From Solirhodobacter olei (GTDB lineage: Bacteria > Pseudomonadota > Alphaproteobacteria > Rhodobacterales > Rhodobacteraceae): DNA of 64,000 bases. The translations under genes were made by a program, and so were the position numbers. Shown here piece after piece: positions 49,203-57,755 of this stretch. Location: contig NZ_RRYH01000003.1 in assembly GCF_004010155.1 (NCBI RefSeq), positions 248,001 through 312,000 of the forward strand. Reading direction: 5' to 3'. The notes under the pieces were generated by a model, which searched no databases, was not told where the DNA came from, and saw nothing but the letters and a program-made list of their open reading frames with translations. Position 1 is the stretch's first letter. Each line of letters starts with the position of its first letter.

Positions 49203-51934
49203 ACCGGCGGGCGGATATGGTGGAGCTGACGGTCAACGGCGCCCGGGTGGCGGTGGCGGCGGACCCCGCGCGGCGGCTTTCGGAGGTCCTGCGCGAGGAT
49301 CTGGGGCTCCGCGGCACCAAGGTCGGCTGCGACGCGGGCGATTGCGGGGCCTGCACGGTGCGGGTCGACGGCGCGGCGGTCTGCGCCTGCCTGATGCCCT
49401 TCGGCCAGGCCGTGGGGCGGAATGTCGAGACCGTCGAGGGGCTGGGGGGAGAGCGGCTCTCGGCCCTGCAGGAGAGCTTTCTGCGCCACGGGGCGGCGCA
49501 ATGCGGGATCTGCACGCCGGGGATGCTGATGGCGGCGGCGGTGCTGCTGGACGCGGTGGCGCAGCCGAGCCGGGCGCAGGTGGAAGACGCGCTGGCGGGC
49601 GTTCTGTGCCGCTGCACGGGCTACGCGGCGATCGTCGATGCGGTCGTGGCGGTGGGCCAGGGCGCGGCCGGGCCGGTGCCGGAGGCGGGTGCTGCGGTGG
49701 GCCAGCGGGTCGAGCGGCTCGACGGGCGGGCGAAGGTGACGGGGGCGGAGGCCTTCGGGGCCGATGCGGCGCCGGAGGGGGCGCTGGTCGCCCGCGCGGT
49801 GCGCTCGCCCCATTTCGCGGCGCGGTTTTCCTTCGGCGACCTGGCGGGCTGGGCCGCGGCGCGCGGCGTCGAGGTGTTCACCGCCGCGGATATCGAAGGG
49901 ATCAACAGCTTCGGCGTGATCCCCGATTTCGCCGATCAGCCGGCGCTGGCGGAAGGCGAGGTGCGCTTCCGCGGCGAGGCGGTCGCGGTCGTCGCGGGCG
50001 AGGCGGAGATGATGGCGGCGCTCGATCTGGGCGATTTCCCGGTGAGCTGGGTGCCGCTGGAGGCGATCACCGATCCGGGCGCGGCCATCGGCGGGCGGCC
50101 GGTGCTGCCGTCGCGGTCCCAGAACGTGCTGGTGCGCGGCCGGGTGGCGCGGGGTGCGCCGGAGGCGGCACTGGCGGGCGCGGCGGTCGTGGCGGAGGCC
50201 GAGGTCCGCACCGCCTTTGTCGAGCATGCCTATATCGAGCCGGAGGCGGGTGTGGCCTGGATGGAGGGCGACGTGCTCGCCATCCGCGCCTGCACCCAGG
50301 CGCCGGGGATGGACCGGGCGGATGTGGCCCGCGTCCTCGGCCTTCCGGCGGAGCGGGTGCGGATCATCCCCTCGGCCACCGGCGGGGGGTTCGGCTCGAA
50401 GCTGGACCTGTCGCTGCAGCCGCTGATCGGGCTGGTGGCGCTGAAGACGGGGCGGGCCTGCCGGATGGTCTATTCGCGAGCGGAATCGCTGCAATCGACC
50501 ACCAAGCGGCATCCGGCGCGGATGACCGGGCGGATCGGGACGGATGCGGCGGGACGCGTCACGGGGATGGTGTTTCAGGGCGCCTTCGACACCGGGCCCT
50601 ATGCGAGCTGGGGCCCGACGGTGGCAAACCGGGTGCCGGTCCATGCCTCCGGCCCGTACCTGACGCCCAATTACCTGGCCGAGACAGTGGCCCTGCACAC
50701 CAACAACCCGGTCTGCGGCGCGTTCCGGGGTTTCGGCGTGCCGCAGGCGGCGCTGCTGCAGGAGCTTCTCTACGACGACCTCGCCGGGCGGCTGGGGATG
50801 GACCGGCTGGCCTTCCGGCAGGTCAATGCGCTGCCGGAGGGCGGGCCCTCCGTCTGCGGGCAGGAGATGCGGGGCGTCGGCATCGGCGCCTGCCTCGACG
50901 CGCTGGCGCCGCGCTGGGCGGAGGCCTTGGGCGAGGTCGAGGCGTTCAACGCGGGGGGCGGGCGCAGCCGCCGCGGGATCGGGGTGGCGAGCTGCTGGTA
51001 CGGGTGCGGGAACACCGCGCTGCCCAACCCCTCGACGATCCGGATCGGGATCACGCGGGATGGGCGGCTGAGGCTGCACCAGGGGGCGACGGATATCGGG
51101 CAGGGCTCCAACACCGTGATCGCGCAGATCGCGGCGGACGGGCTGGGCGTGGCGCTGTCGGCGATCGAACTCATCGGGCCGGATACCGCGCTGACGCCGG
51201 ATGCGGGCAAGACTTCTGCCTCGCGCCAGACGGTGGTCACCGGCAAGGCGGCGCTGAGGGCGGCCGAGGCGCTGCGCGCGGCGATCCTCGGGCGGACGAA
51301 CAAGGGGCCGGAGGCGCGGATCGCCTTCGGGCCGGGCCGGGTGCTGGTGAGCGATGCCACGGGGACGGCGGAGATCGCGCTGGCGGGCCTTGCCGAGGAT
51401 GCGCGGGGCTATGTGCTCTCTGTTGAGGAGAGCTATGACCCGCCGACGCTGGCGCTGGACGAGAACGGGCAGGGCTCTCCCTATGCCGTCTACGGCTACG
51501 GCGCGCAGATGGCGGAGGTCGAGGTGGACATGGAGCTCGGCACCGTGAAGGTCACGCGGATCACCGCGGCGCATGACCTTGGCCGGGTCATCAACCCGAT
51601 GCTGGCCGAGGGGCAGATCGCGGGCGGGATCGCGCAGGGCCTCGGGATGGCGCTGATGGAGGATTACGTGCCGGGGCGGACGGAGAACCTGCACGACTAC
51701 CTGATCCCCACCGTGGGCGACATGCCGGAGATCGTGCCGATCCTGATCGAGGTGCCGGACCCGGAGGGGCCCCTGGGCGCCAAGGGCCTTGGCGAGCATG
51801 CGCTCATTCCGACGGCGCCGGCGATCCTGTCGGCGGTGCGCCATGCCTCGGGCGCGCGCATCACGCGGCTGCCGGCGCTGCCGCACCGGGTGCTGGCGGC
51901 GATCCGGGCGCCCGGGCAGGAGGCCGCGAAATGA
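49199..51934 (+). CDS. Molybdenum hydroxylase, fused 2Fe-2S and molybdopterin-binding subunits
   Basis: 911 residues. Residues 8-85 are a plant-type 2Fe-2S domain (Cys44, Cys49, Cys52, Cys64); 90-160 hold the second cluster (Cys102, Cys105, Cys137, Cys139). The rest is the xanthine-dehydrogenase Mo domain: ATGGGFGSKLD, GAFRGFGVPQAALL (the FRGFG Arg of purine/N-heterocycle hydroxylases, not the CO-dehydrogenase Cys loop), QGATDIGQGSNTVIAQ, and the catalytic Glu in KGLGEHALIPTAPAI. It hydroxylates a ring carbon next to nitrogen or an aldehyde with water as oxygen source. The single-chain fusion recalls aldehyde oxidoreductase, but a separate FAD subunit is kept here. Confidence 0.9.
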   Translation: MNRRADMVELTVNGARVAVAADPARRLSEVLREDLGLRGTKVGCDAGDCGACTVRVDGAAVCACLMPFGQAVGRNVETVEGLGGERLSALQESFLRHGAAQCGICTPGMLMAAAVLLDAVAQPSRAQVEDALAGVLCRCTGYAAIVDAVVAVGQGAAGPVPEAGAAVGQRVERLDGRAKVTGAEAFGADAAPEGALVARAVRSPHFAARFSFGDLAGWAAARGVEVFTAADIEGINSFGVIPDFADQPALAEGEVRFRGEAVAVVAGEAEMMAALDLGDFPVSWVPLEAITDPGAAIGGRPVLPSRSQNVLVRGRVARGAPEAALAGAAVVAEAEVRTAFVEHAYIEPEAGVAWMEGDVLAIRACTQAPGMDRADVARVLGLPAERVRIIPSATGGGFGSKLDLSLQPLIGLVALKTGRACRMVYSRAESLQSTTKRHPARMTGRIGTDAAGRVTGMVFQGAFDTGPYASWGPTVANRVPVHASGPYLTPNYLAETVALHTNNPVCGAFRGFGVPQAALLQELLYDDLAGRLGMDRLAFRQVNALPEGGPSVCGQEMRGVGIGACLDALAPRWAEALGEVEAFNAGGGRSRRGIGVASCWYGCGNTALPNPSTIRIGITRDGRLRLHQGATDIGQGSNTVIAQIAADGLGVALSAIELIGPDTALTPDAGKTSASRQTVVTGKAALRAAEALRAAILGRTNKGPEARIAFGPGRVLVSDATGTAEIALAGLAEDARGYVLSVEESYDPPTLALDENGQGSPYAVYGYGAQMAEVEVDMELGTVKVTRITAAHDLGRVINPMLAEGQIAGGIAQGLGMALMEDYVPGRTENLHDYLIPTVGDMPEIVPILIEVPDPEGPLGAKGLGEHALIPTAPAILSAVRHASGARITRLPALPHRVLAAIRAPGQEAAK

Positions 51935-53409
51935 GCGAGGCGCCGGACCTGCGCGGCGATACCTCGGGCGGCACCCCGCATGAGGGCCGGGTGCGGGCGG
52001 AGAAGATCCGCTGCGATGCCTGCCCCGTGATGTGCTACATCGCCGAGGGTCAGGCCGGGGCCTGCGACCGCTATGCCAACGAGGCGGGACAGATCATCCG
52101 GGTCGATCCGCTGACCGTCTTCGACCGGCGGCTGGCGGCGGGGGACGAGATCCGGCCGTTTCTGGCGGGTGAGGCCGGGGCCGGGGCGGGCGGCGATCTG
52201 GAGATCACCGCCATCGGGGCGGGGACGACCTATCCCGATTACAAGCCCGCGCCCTTCATCGTCAGCCGCGAGATCGAGGGGGTCGACACGGTCACGGTCG
52301 TCACCGAGGCGATCTACTCCTATTGCGGCGTGAAGGTGAAGATCGACACCGACCGGCATATCGGCGAGGAGGCCTCGGTCGTCCGGGCCGGGGGCGAGGC
52401 GGTGGGTCTGGTGATGACCTCGGAATACGGGTCCCGCATGCTGTCGCTGGGGGGCGTCGATCACCTCACCGGCGGCACGAAGGCGGAGGGGCGGGCGACG
52501 CTTTCGACGCTGATGGACCTCTGCAACCGCAAGCCCGTGGAGCTGTCGGTGGAGGGCGGCGCGACGCTCATCGTCGAGGCCGGGAAGGCGCCGGTGGTCG
52601 ACGGGGTGCCGGAGGCGCGGATGCGGGTCGGCTGCGGATCGGCCACCATCGGGATGTTCGCGAGCCAGTGGCAGGGCCTGGTCGACGAGGTGGTGGTGGT
52701 CGACGACCATATCACCGGCGTCGTGAGCGAGCATCAGGCGGGCAAGGTGCTGGGCTGGCCGGATACCGGGATCAGGATCCTGGGCCACCGCTCCACCCCG
52801 GGGCGGTATTTCCGGGTGGCGGGACCGGGGCTCGGCTGGGGCGGCACGGATATTTCCGACCCGCTGGCGATCCTCGGCGAGTGGCGCGCGGCCAAGGGCG
52901 CGCGGCCGGGGCTGACGCTGCTGATGGTCTCCACCACCGGCGAGCATTCGGGGTTCTACGAGCTTGACGCCGATCTGCGCCCGGTGGCGCGGGAGATGCC
53001 GGAGGCGCTCAGCGCCTCGGTCGCGCTGATCGCGGAGAACTGCGAGCCGGCGCTTTGCACCGTGATGTTCGTCGCGGGCTCCGGCGGGTCGCTGCGCTCG
53101 GGGGTGACGCGGAACCCGGTGCGGCTGACCCGGGCGGTGCAGGCGGGACGCGTCAAGGTCTCCTGCGGCGGGGCGCCGTGCTACATCTGGCCGGGCGGCG
53201 GGATCACCATGATGGTCGATGTGATGCAGGTGCCGGAGGGGGCCTTCGGATCGGTGCCGACGCCGGCCCTGGTGGCGCCGCTGGAGTTCACCATGGCGCG
53301 GGACGACTACCGCGCGATCGGCGGGCATGACGCGGCGGTGCGGAGCCTTGCGGATGTGCTGGCGAAGGGCGGCGACTACGGCAGCGCGGTCCGGGCGCTC
53401 GGGCCATGA
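51931..53409 (+). CDS. 6-hydroxynicotinate-reductase-like iron-sulfur flavoprotein
   Basis: 492 residues. The N-terminal cluster motif CDACPVMC plus Cys45 (Cys28, 31, 35, 45) suits a 4Fe-4S centre; further Cys are in VGCGSATIG, AENCEPALC and SCGGAPCYIWPGGG. The family takes its name from Hnr of Eubacterium barkeri, which reduces 6-hydroxynicotinate to 1,4,5,6-tetrahydro-6-oxonicotinate and was reported to contain covalent flavin and several Fe-S clusters. The protein has no signal or membrane helix, so it is cytoplasmic. It overlaps the Mo-hydroxylase and UPF0280 genes by 4 bp each. The substrate is inferred as a hydroxylated N-heterocycle. Confidence 0.75.
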   Translation: MSEAPDLRGDTSGGTPHEGRVRAEKIRCDACPVMCYIAEGQAGACDRYANEAGQIIRVDPLTVFDRRLAAGDEIRPFLAGEAGAGAGGDLEITAIGAGTTYPDYKPAPFIVSREIEGVDTVTVVTEAIYSYCGVKVKIDTDRHIGEEASVVRAGGEAVGLVMTSEYGSRMLSLGGVDHLTGGTKAEGRATLSTLMDLCNRKPVELSVEGGATLIVEAGKAPVVDGVPEARMRVGCGSATIGMFASQWQGLVDEVVVVDDHITGVVSEHQAGKVLGWPDTGIRILGHRSTPGRYFRVAGPGLGWGGTDISDPLAILGEWRAAKGARPGLTLLMVSTTGEHSGFYELDADLRPVAREMPEALSASVALIAENCEPALCTVMFVAGSGGSLRSGVTRNPVRLTRAVQAGRVKVSCGGAPCYIWPGGGITMMVDVMQVPEGAFGSVPTPALVAPLEFTMARDDYRAIGGHDAAVRSLADVLAKGGDYGSAVRALGP

Positions 53410-54221
53410 GCGCGGTGGCGGCAAGGCTGCCCGACGGACGGCGGCTGCATCTGCAGCACGGGCCGATCGACCTGATCGTGGAGGCCGACGCGGGCCATCG
53501 CGAGGCGGCCTACGCGCGGGCCTCGGCCCGGTTCGCGACGGTGCTGGACGAGCTGGTGGCCGAGCTGCCGGTGCTGCGGCAGCCGGCGGGGACGGGGGTG
53601 CTTCGCGGTCCGGTGGCGCGGCGGATGGAGGCGGCGTGCCTGCCGCATCTGCCGGTCTTCGTGACGCCGATGGCGGCGGTCGCCGGGGCGGTGGCCGACG
53701 AGATCCTGGCCGCGATGGCCGGGGTTACGGGCCTGGAAAAGGCATGGGTGAACGATGGCGGGGATATTGCGCTGCATCTGACCGGGGCGGAACGCTTCAC
53801 GGCCGCGATGGCGGGTGGCCGGGTGGAGATTTCGGCCGCGGATCCCTGGCGCGGGGTCGCGACGTCGGGCTGGCGGGGGCGGAGCCATTCGCTGGGGATC
53901 GCCGACGCGGTGACGGTGATCGCCGGGACGGCGGCCGCGGCCGATGTGGCGGCGACGCTGATCGCCAACGCGGTAGACCTGCCGGGCCATCCCGGGATCG
54001 CGCGGCGGCCCGCCTGCGAGCTTGCGCCGGACAGTGACCTCGGCGCGCGGCCGGTGACGGTGGGCGTGGGGCGGCTTTCGCCCGGCGAGGTGGCCGAGGC
54101 GCTGGTCCGCGGGCTGGCGGTGGCCGAAGAGATGCGGGCGGGGGGGCTGATCGGCGCGGCCTTCCTGGCCCTGAACGACCAGACCTGCGCCACGGCGCTG
54201 AAGGAGCTCAACCATGCCTGA
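53406..54221 (+). CDS. UPF0280 (ApbE-like fold) protein, possible flavin transferase
   Basis: 271 residues. UPF0280 belongs to the ApbE-like structural superfamily as I recall. ApbE-type landmarks are visible: FVTPMAAVAGAVADEILAAM, a NxGGD-like VNDGGDIALHL (116-120), ATSGWRGRSHSLGIADAVTVIAGTAAAADVAATLIANAV (152-190), which parallels the STSG...H..DP and ADA.AT.L stretches of ApbE. ApbE attaches FMN covalently to Ser/Thr of target proteins. Here the gene is coupled (ATGA) to the Hnr-like reductase, whose relative carries covalent flavin. Function is inferred, not known. Confidence 0.85.
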   Translation: MSAVAARLPDGRRLHLQHGPIDLIVEADAGHREAAYARASARFATVLDELVAELPVLRQPAGTGVLRGPVARRMEAACLPHLPVFVTPMAAVAGAVADEILAAMAGVTGLEKAWVNDGGDIALHLTGAERFTAAMAGGRVEISAADPWRGVATSGWRGRSHSLGIADAVTVIAGTAAAADVAATLIANAVDLPGHPGIARRPACELAPDSDLGARPVTVGVGRLSPGEVAEALVRGLAVAEEMRAGGLIGAAFLALNDQTCATALKELNHA

Positions 54222-54795
54222 CTTTCCGATCCGCAAGACCATGATCTTCGTCGAGGACATCCATCACGACGGCGGGCCGGTGGCCAAGCTGCCGCGGCGG
54301 CGGGCGGCGATCGTGGCTGTGGTCGCGAACCCCTATGCCGGGGCCTATGTCGAGGACCTGGCGCCGGGGATGGAGGCGCTTAAGCCCCTCGGGCTGATGA
54401 TGACGGACCGCCTTATCGAGGCGATGGGCGGGATCGAGGGGATCGACGGCTACGGCAAGGCCGCCATGGCGGGCGAGGCGGGCGAGCTGGAGCATTCCGC
54501 GCTCTGGCATGTGCCGGGCGGCTATTCGATGCGCGAGCGGCTGGGAGAAGCGAAGGCGATCGTGCCGTCCTCGATGAAGGTGGGCGGGCCGGGGACGCGG
54601 ATCGACATCCCGCTTGGCCATATCAACGCGGCCTATGTGAGAAGCCATTTCGACGCGATGGAGGTCGGGCTGCCGGATGCGCCGAAGGCGGGGGAGCTGA
54701 TGTTCGCGCTCGCCATGTCGCGCGGCGGGCGGGTGCATGACCGGATGGGCGGGCTTGCCGTCGCGGATGTGAAGGGGCTCGACGGATTGCGGTAG
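54214..54795 (+). CDS. PF06684 amino acid synthesis family protein (DUF1185)
   Basis: 193 residues: IRKTMIFVEDIHHDGG, RRAAIVAVVANPYAGAYVEDLAPGM, GIDGYGKAAMAGEAGELEHSALWHVPGGYSMRERLGEAKAIVPSSMKVGGPGTRIDIPLGHINAAYVRSHFDAMEV. This is the PF06684 family, whose solved members have a chorismate-mutase/YjgF-like trimer fold and no proven activity. It overlaps UPF0280 by 8 bp with AAGGAG at 54201, ending the five-gene operon. The pairing with an Hnr-like gene suggests a role in handling a ring-reduced intermediate. Confidence 0.85.
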   Translation: MPDFPIRKTMIFVEDIHHDGGPVAKLPRRRAAIVAVVANPYAGAYVEDLAPGMEALKPLGLMMTDRLIEAMGGIEGIDGYGKAAMAGEAGELEHSALWHVPGGYSMRERLGEAKAIVPSSMKVGGPGTRIDIPLGHINAAYVRSHFDAMEVGLPDAPKAGELMFALAMSRGGRVHDRMGGLAVADVKGLDGLR

Positions 54796-54846
54796 GGGCG
54801 CTGGCCCGGCGAGCTGCGCCCGCTGTTTCGGGCCGGGGGCCGGGGG

Positions 54847-56322
54847 TCAGGGGCGGGTACGGCAGTCCCTCAGACCCTCGACCGGGGTGGCCGTGTAGCG
54901 CTCGATCACGGCGCCTCGGGAGCGGCGGGCGAGGGGAACCGTCGCGCCGTGGCTTGCGAAGCGGGCCAGGCTTGCCGGGGCCGGGGCGCCGACGGTGACG
55001 AGGAGCGCGGGCTCGGCGCAGAGCGCCTTCGGCAGCGGACCGCGGAACAGGTAACGCCGGGCGCCGGTCAGCGACCAGACCGGCAGGTCGGTCATGTACC
55101 AGGTGAGTGAGCCGGTCAGGCCATAGGCGTCTGTGGCGATCCAGCGGGCCTTTGCGTCATGGGCCTCGTTGGCGATGTCGGCGGTGAAGGCAGTCCAGCC
55201 CTTGGTCTCGTTCGGGGGATTGCGACCGGGGAAGACCGGCACGCCGGGGCGGAAGGCCAGCGTCAGGGCCAGCGCCCCGAGGGCGAGGCCGCTGCCGGCG
55301 GCGATCCAGGTGGCCCGGCGCGTGCGGGTGCGCAAGCCGAGCGCGGCGAGGACGGCGGCCATCGGGTAGAGCGGCGCGAGCCAGTTGGCCTGCACCTTCG
55401 CATGCATCGCGTGGAGCGCCATGTAGGCCAGCAGCGGCAGGCTGAGCCACAGAAGCAGGCGGGCGGCCCCCTTCGCACGCAGGGCGCCGAAGCAGGCGGC
55501 GGCGAAGATGAGCGGCGTGGTCAGCAGCACCGTCGTCACGACGTAGCCCAGAAGGCCGGTCGGGTGCGGCGGGGCGGCGGCGTCGAGCCGGCCGAACTGG
55601 CGGGTGAGACCGGCGTAGTGATGCGCGAAGTTCCAGCGCGCCATCGGTACGAGGACGAGCAGCGCGAGGCCCGCAGAGGCCCAGACCGCCGGACGGCGGA
55701 GCGCGCGGCGGCCCCGGGGCGTGGCGACCAGCCAGCCCGCGAGGCCGAGCCAGAGGAAGAGGTTGGTGAATTTCGACAGCACCCCCAGCCCGGCCCCGAG
55801 CCCGGCGAGGAGCCACCACTGCGCGGTCTCGATGCGTGGACCCGTCGCCGCCTGCGCCTCCATCACCGCCCAGGCGGTGAGCGCCCAGAAGAAGACGGAG
55901 GGCGCATCCGGTGTCGCGGTGAAGCCGAGCGCGAGGATCGGCAGCGTGGCGTTCAGCATCAGCGCCGCCGCGCGCGCGGTGCGGCGGTTGCCGCCGGCCA
56001 GCAGGGCGATGCGGCCGACCAGCATGGTTGTGGCGGCAAAGCCGAGGATGGGGAGGAGGCGCACGCCGAGGCGGGTCGCGCCGAAAAGCGCCTCTCCCCC
56101 CGCAATCCACCAGGCGATCATCGGCGGGTGGTCGTAATAGCCCGCCGAGGGCACCGTGGCCCAGAGGGCGTAATAGGCCTCGTCCTCCACCAGCGGGATC
56201 GCCAGGGCGAGGGCGAAGTGAAGCGCGAGGAAGACGAGCGCGGTCCAGGCGACGGGCGGAAGAGGCAGGGCGGCGGGGGCGGTCGGGGCCTCTATCCGGC
56301 CGAGGGTCTGGTCGCTGGGCAT
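54847..56322 (-). CDS. ArnT/GT39-like membrane glycosyltransferase
   Basis: 491 residues with 10-12 membrane helices and the PMT_2 signature: LALAIPLVEDEAYYALWATVPSAGYYDHPPMIAWWIAGGEALFG (acidic catalytic Asp/Glu in VEDEAYY), GRIALLAGG, TATPDAPSVFFWALTAW, GLGAGLGVLSKFTNLFLW. A periplasmic C-terminal domain follows. Such enzymes move a sugar from a polyprenyl phosphate to lipid A, glycan or protein. The GT2-GtrA gene that probably makes the lipid-linked sugar is divergent next door. Confidence 0.87.
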   Translation of the reverse strand: MPSDQTLGRIEAPTAPAALPLPPVAWTALVFLALHFALALAIPLVEDEAYYALWATVPSAGYYDHPPMIAWWIAGGEALFGATRLGVRLLPILGFAATTMLVGRIALLAGGNRRTARAAALMLNATLPILALGFTATPDAPSVFFWALTAWAVMEAQAATGPRIETAQWWLLAGLGAGLGVLSKFTNLFLWLGLAGWLVATPRGRRALRRPAVWASAGLALLVLVPMARWNFAHHYAGLTRQFGRLDAAAPPHPTGLLGYVVTTVLLTTPLIFAAACFGALRAKGAARLLLWLSLPLLAYMALHAMHAKVQANWLAPLYPMAAVLAALGLRTRTRRATWIAAGSGLALGALALTLAFRPGVPVFPGRNPPNETKGWTAFTADIANEAHDAKARWIATDAYGLTGSLTWYMTDLPVWSLTGARRYLFRGPLPKALCAEPALLVTVGAPAPASLARFASHGATVPLARRSRGAVIERYTATPVEGLRDCRTRP

Positions 56323-56532
56323 GGGTCTTTCTGTCTTTCTCCGCTGTCGGGTCGCCGCGGTCTGGCGCGGGCCTGCTGACGGGCCGCTGACGAGGTTCGG
56401 GCCAGTCTGACGGCAGGCTGACGAAAGCGCCGGTTTGGCCGCCTATTTTTTGTCGGACGCGAAAATAAGGGTTTGCGACAGGGGGTTTGCGCTGCCTAGA
56501 AGCGGGCTGTTTCTGCCAGGAGCCCCCCATTC

Positions 56533-57687
56533 GTGACCGATCTCGCCGCCAACTCTTTCGATACCCCGGCCGTGTCGGCGGCTTCCACCGCGCCCGCCGC
56601 GCCGGCGCTGACAGTGGTTGTGCCGACCTATAACGAGCGCGAGAACGTCCGCCCGATGGTCAAGCGGCTGGCCGTGGCCCTGGAGGGGATTGCCTGGGAG
56701 GTCGTCTTTGTCGACGACGACAGCCCGGATGGCACGGCGCGCGAGGTCCGGGCGGTCGCGCGGCAGGACGCGCGCGTGCGGCTGCACCAGCGGATCGGGC
56801 GGCGCGGGCTGGCCGGAGCCTGTATCGAGGGGATCCTCTCTTCCGTTGCGCCGCTCGTGGCGGTGATCGACGCCGACCTGCAGCATGACGAGGGCCTGCT
56901 GCCGCGGATGTTCCGCGCGCTCGAGTCCGATCCGGAGCTGCAGCTCGTCATCGGCTCGCGCCGGGTGGCGAGCGGGTCGAATGGCTCGGGCCTCTCGCGG
57001 CTGCGCGCATGGGGTTCGGGCCGGGCGAACGGGGTGGCGCGACGGCTTCTGGGGATCGAGGCGCAGGATCCGATGAGCGGCTTCTTCATGGTCCGGCGCG
57101 GCGCCTTCAACGAGGTGGTGCTGGATCTGCAGAAGCAGGGGTTCAAGATCCTGGCCGACATGCTTTCCGCCTCTGGCGGGCGGTGGCGGGTGCTGGAGCT
57201 GCCCTATACGTTCCGCCCGCGCGTTGCGGGGGAGTCGAAGCTCGACGGGGCGGTGACGCTGGAGTTCCTGGGGCTGCTGCTTGCGCGGCTGACCGGGGGG
57301 CTGCTGCCGATCCGCTTCATCCTGTTCCTGATGGTCGGCGCGACCGGGGTGGTGATTCAACTTTCCGTGGTTCGCGCGGCGATGGCGCTGGCCGGCGAGG
57401 GCTTCGTGGTGGCGCAGCCGATGGGCGTGCTGGTCGCGATGACGACGAATTACATGCTGAACAACGCCGTCACCTGGCGCGACCGGCGGCTGCGGGGGCG
57501 GGCCTTCCTGCGAGGACTGTTCTCCTTCTATGCGGTCTGCGCGCTGGGGGCCGTGGCCAATATCGGCACCGCCGACGCCACCTATTCGATGCTGAACAGC
57601 TGGATCGCGGCGAGCCTTGCCGGGGCCGGGATCGGGGCGCTCTGGAACTTCTGGGCCAGCCTGATCGTCACCTGGCGGGCGCGCTGA
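56533..57687 (+). CDS. Polyprenyl-phosphate glycosyltransferase (GT2) fused to GtrA-like membrane domain
   Basis: 384 residues. Residues ~25-250 are a DPM1-type GT2 domain: VVPTYNERENVRPMVKRL, VVFVDDDSPDGTA, AVIDADLQHDEG (metal-binding DAD), ESKLDGAVTLEFLGLLL. Residues ~255-380 are a GtrA domain with four membrane helices (IRFILFLMVGATGVVIQLSVVRAAMAL, TNYMLNNAVTWRDRRLRG). It makes a polyprenyl-phosphate sugar and probably helps flip it. GTG start. Partner of the GT39 enzyme on the other strand; the sugar is unknown. Confidence 0.88.
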   Translation: MTDLAANSFDTPAVSAASTAPAAPALTVVVPTYNERENVRPMVKRLAVALEGIAWEVVFVDDDSPDGTAREVRAVARQDARVRLHQRIGRRGLAGACIEGILSSVAPLVAVIDADLQHDEGLLPRMFRALESDPELQLVIGSRRVASGSNGSGLSRLRAWGSGRANGVARRLLGIEAQDPMSGFFMVRRGAFNEVVLDLQKQGFKILADMLSASGGRWRVLELPYTFRPRVAGESKLDGAVTLEFLGLLLARLTGGLLPIRFILFLMVGATGVVIQLSVVRAAMALAGEGFVVAQPMGVLVAMTTNYMLNNAVTWRDRRLRGRAFLRGLFSFYAVCALGAVANIGTADATYSMLNSWIAASLAGAGIGALWNFWASLIVTWRAR

Positions 57688-57755
57688 GGGGGACTGGACA
57701 GCCCCGGGGGCGCGCTACAGGTTGTCCGCGACACGTAGCGGAACAGGAGCGAGCC

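Noticed and set aside
49133-51886. 917-codon minus-strand open frame
   Set aside because: Antisense to the Mo-hydroxylase and composed of Arg/His/Pro runs; no domain.
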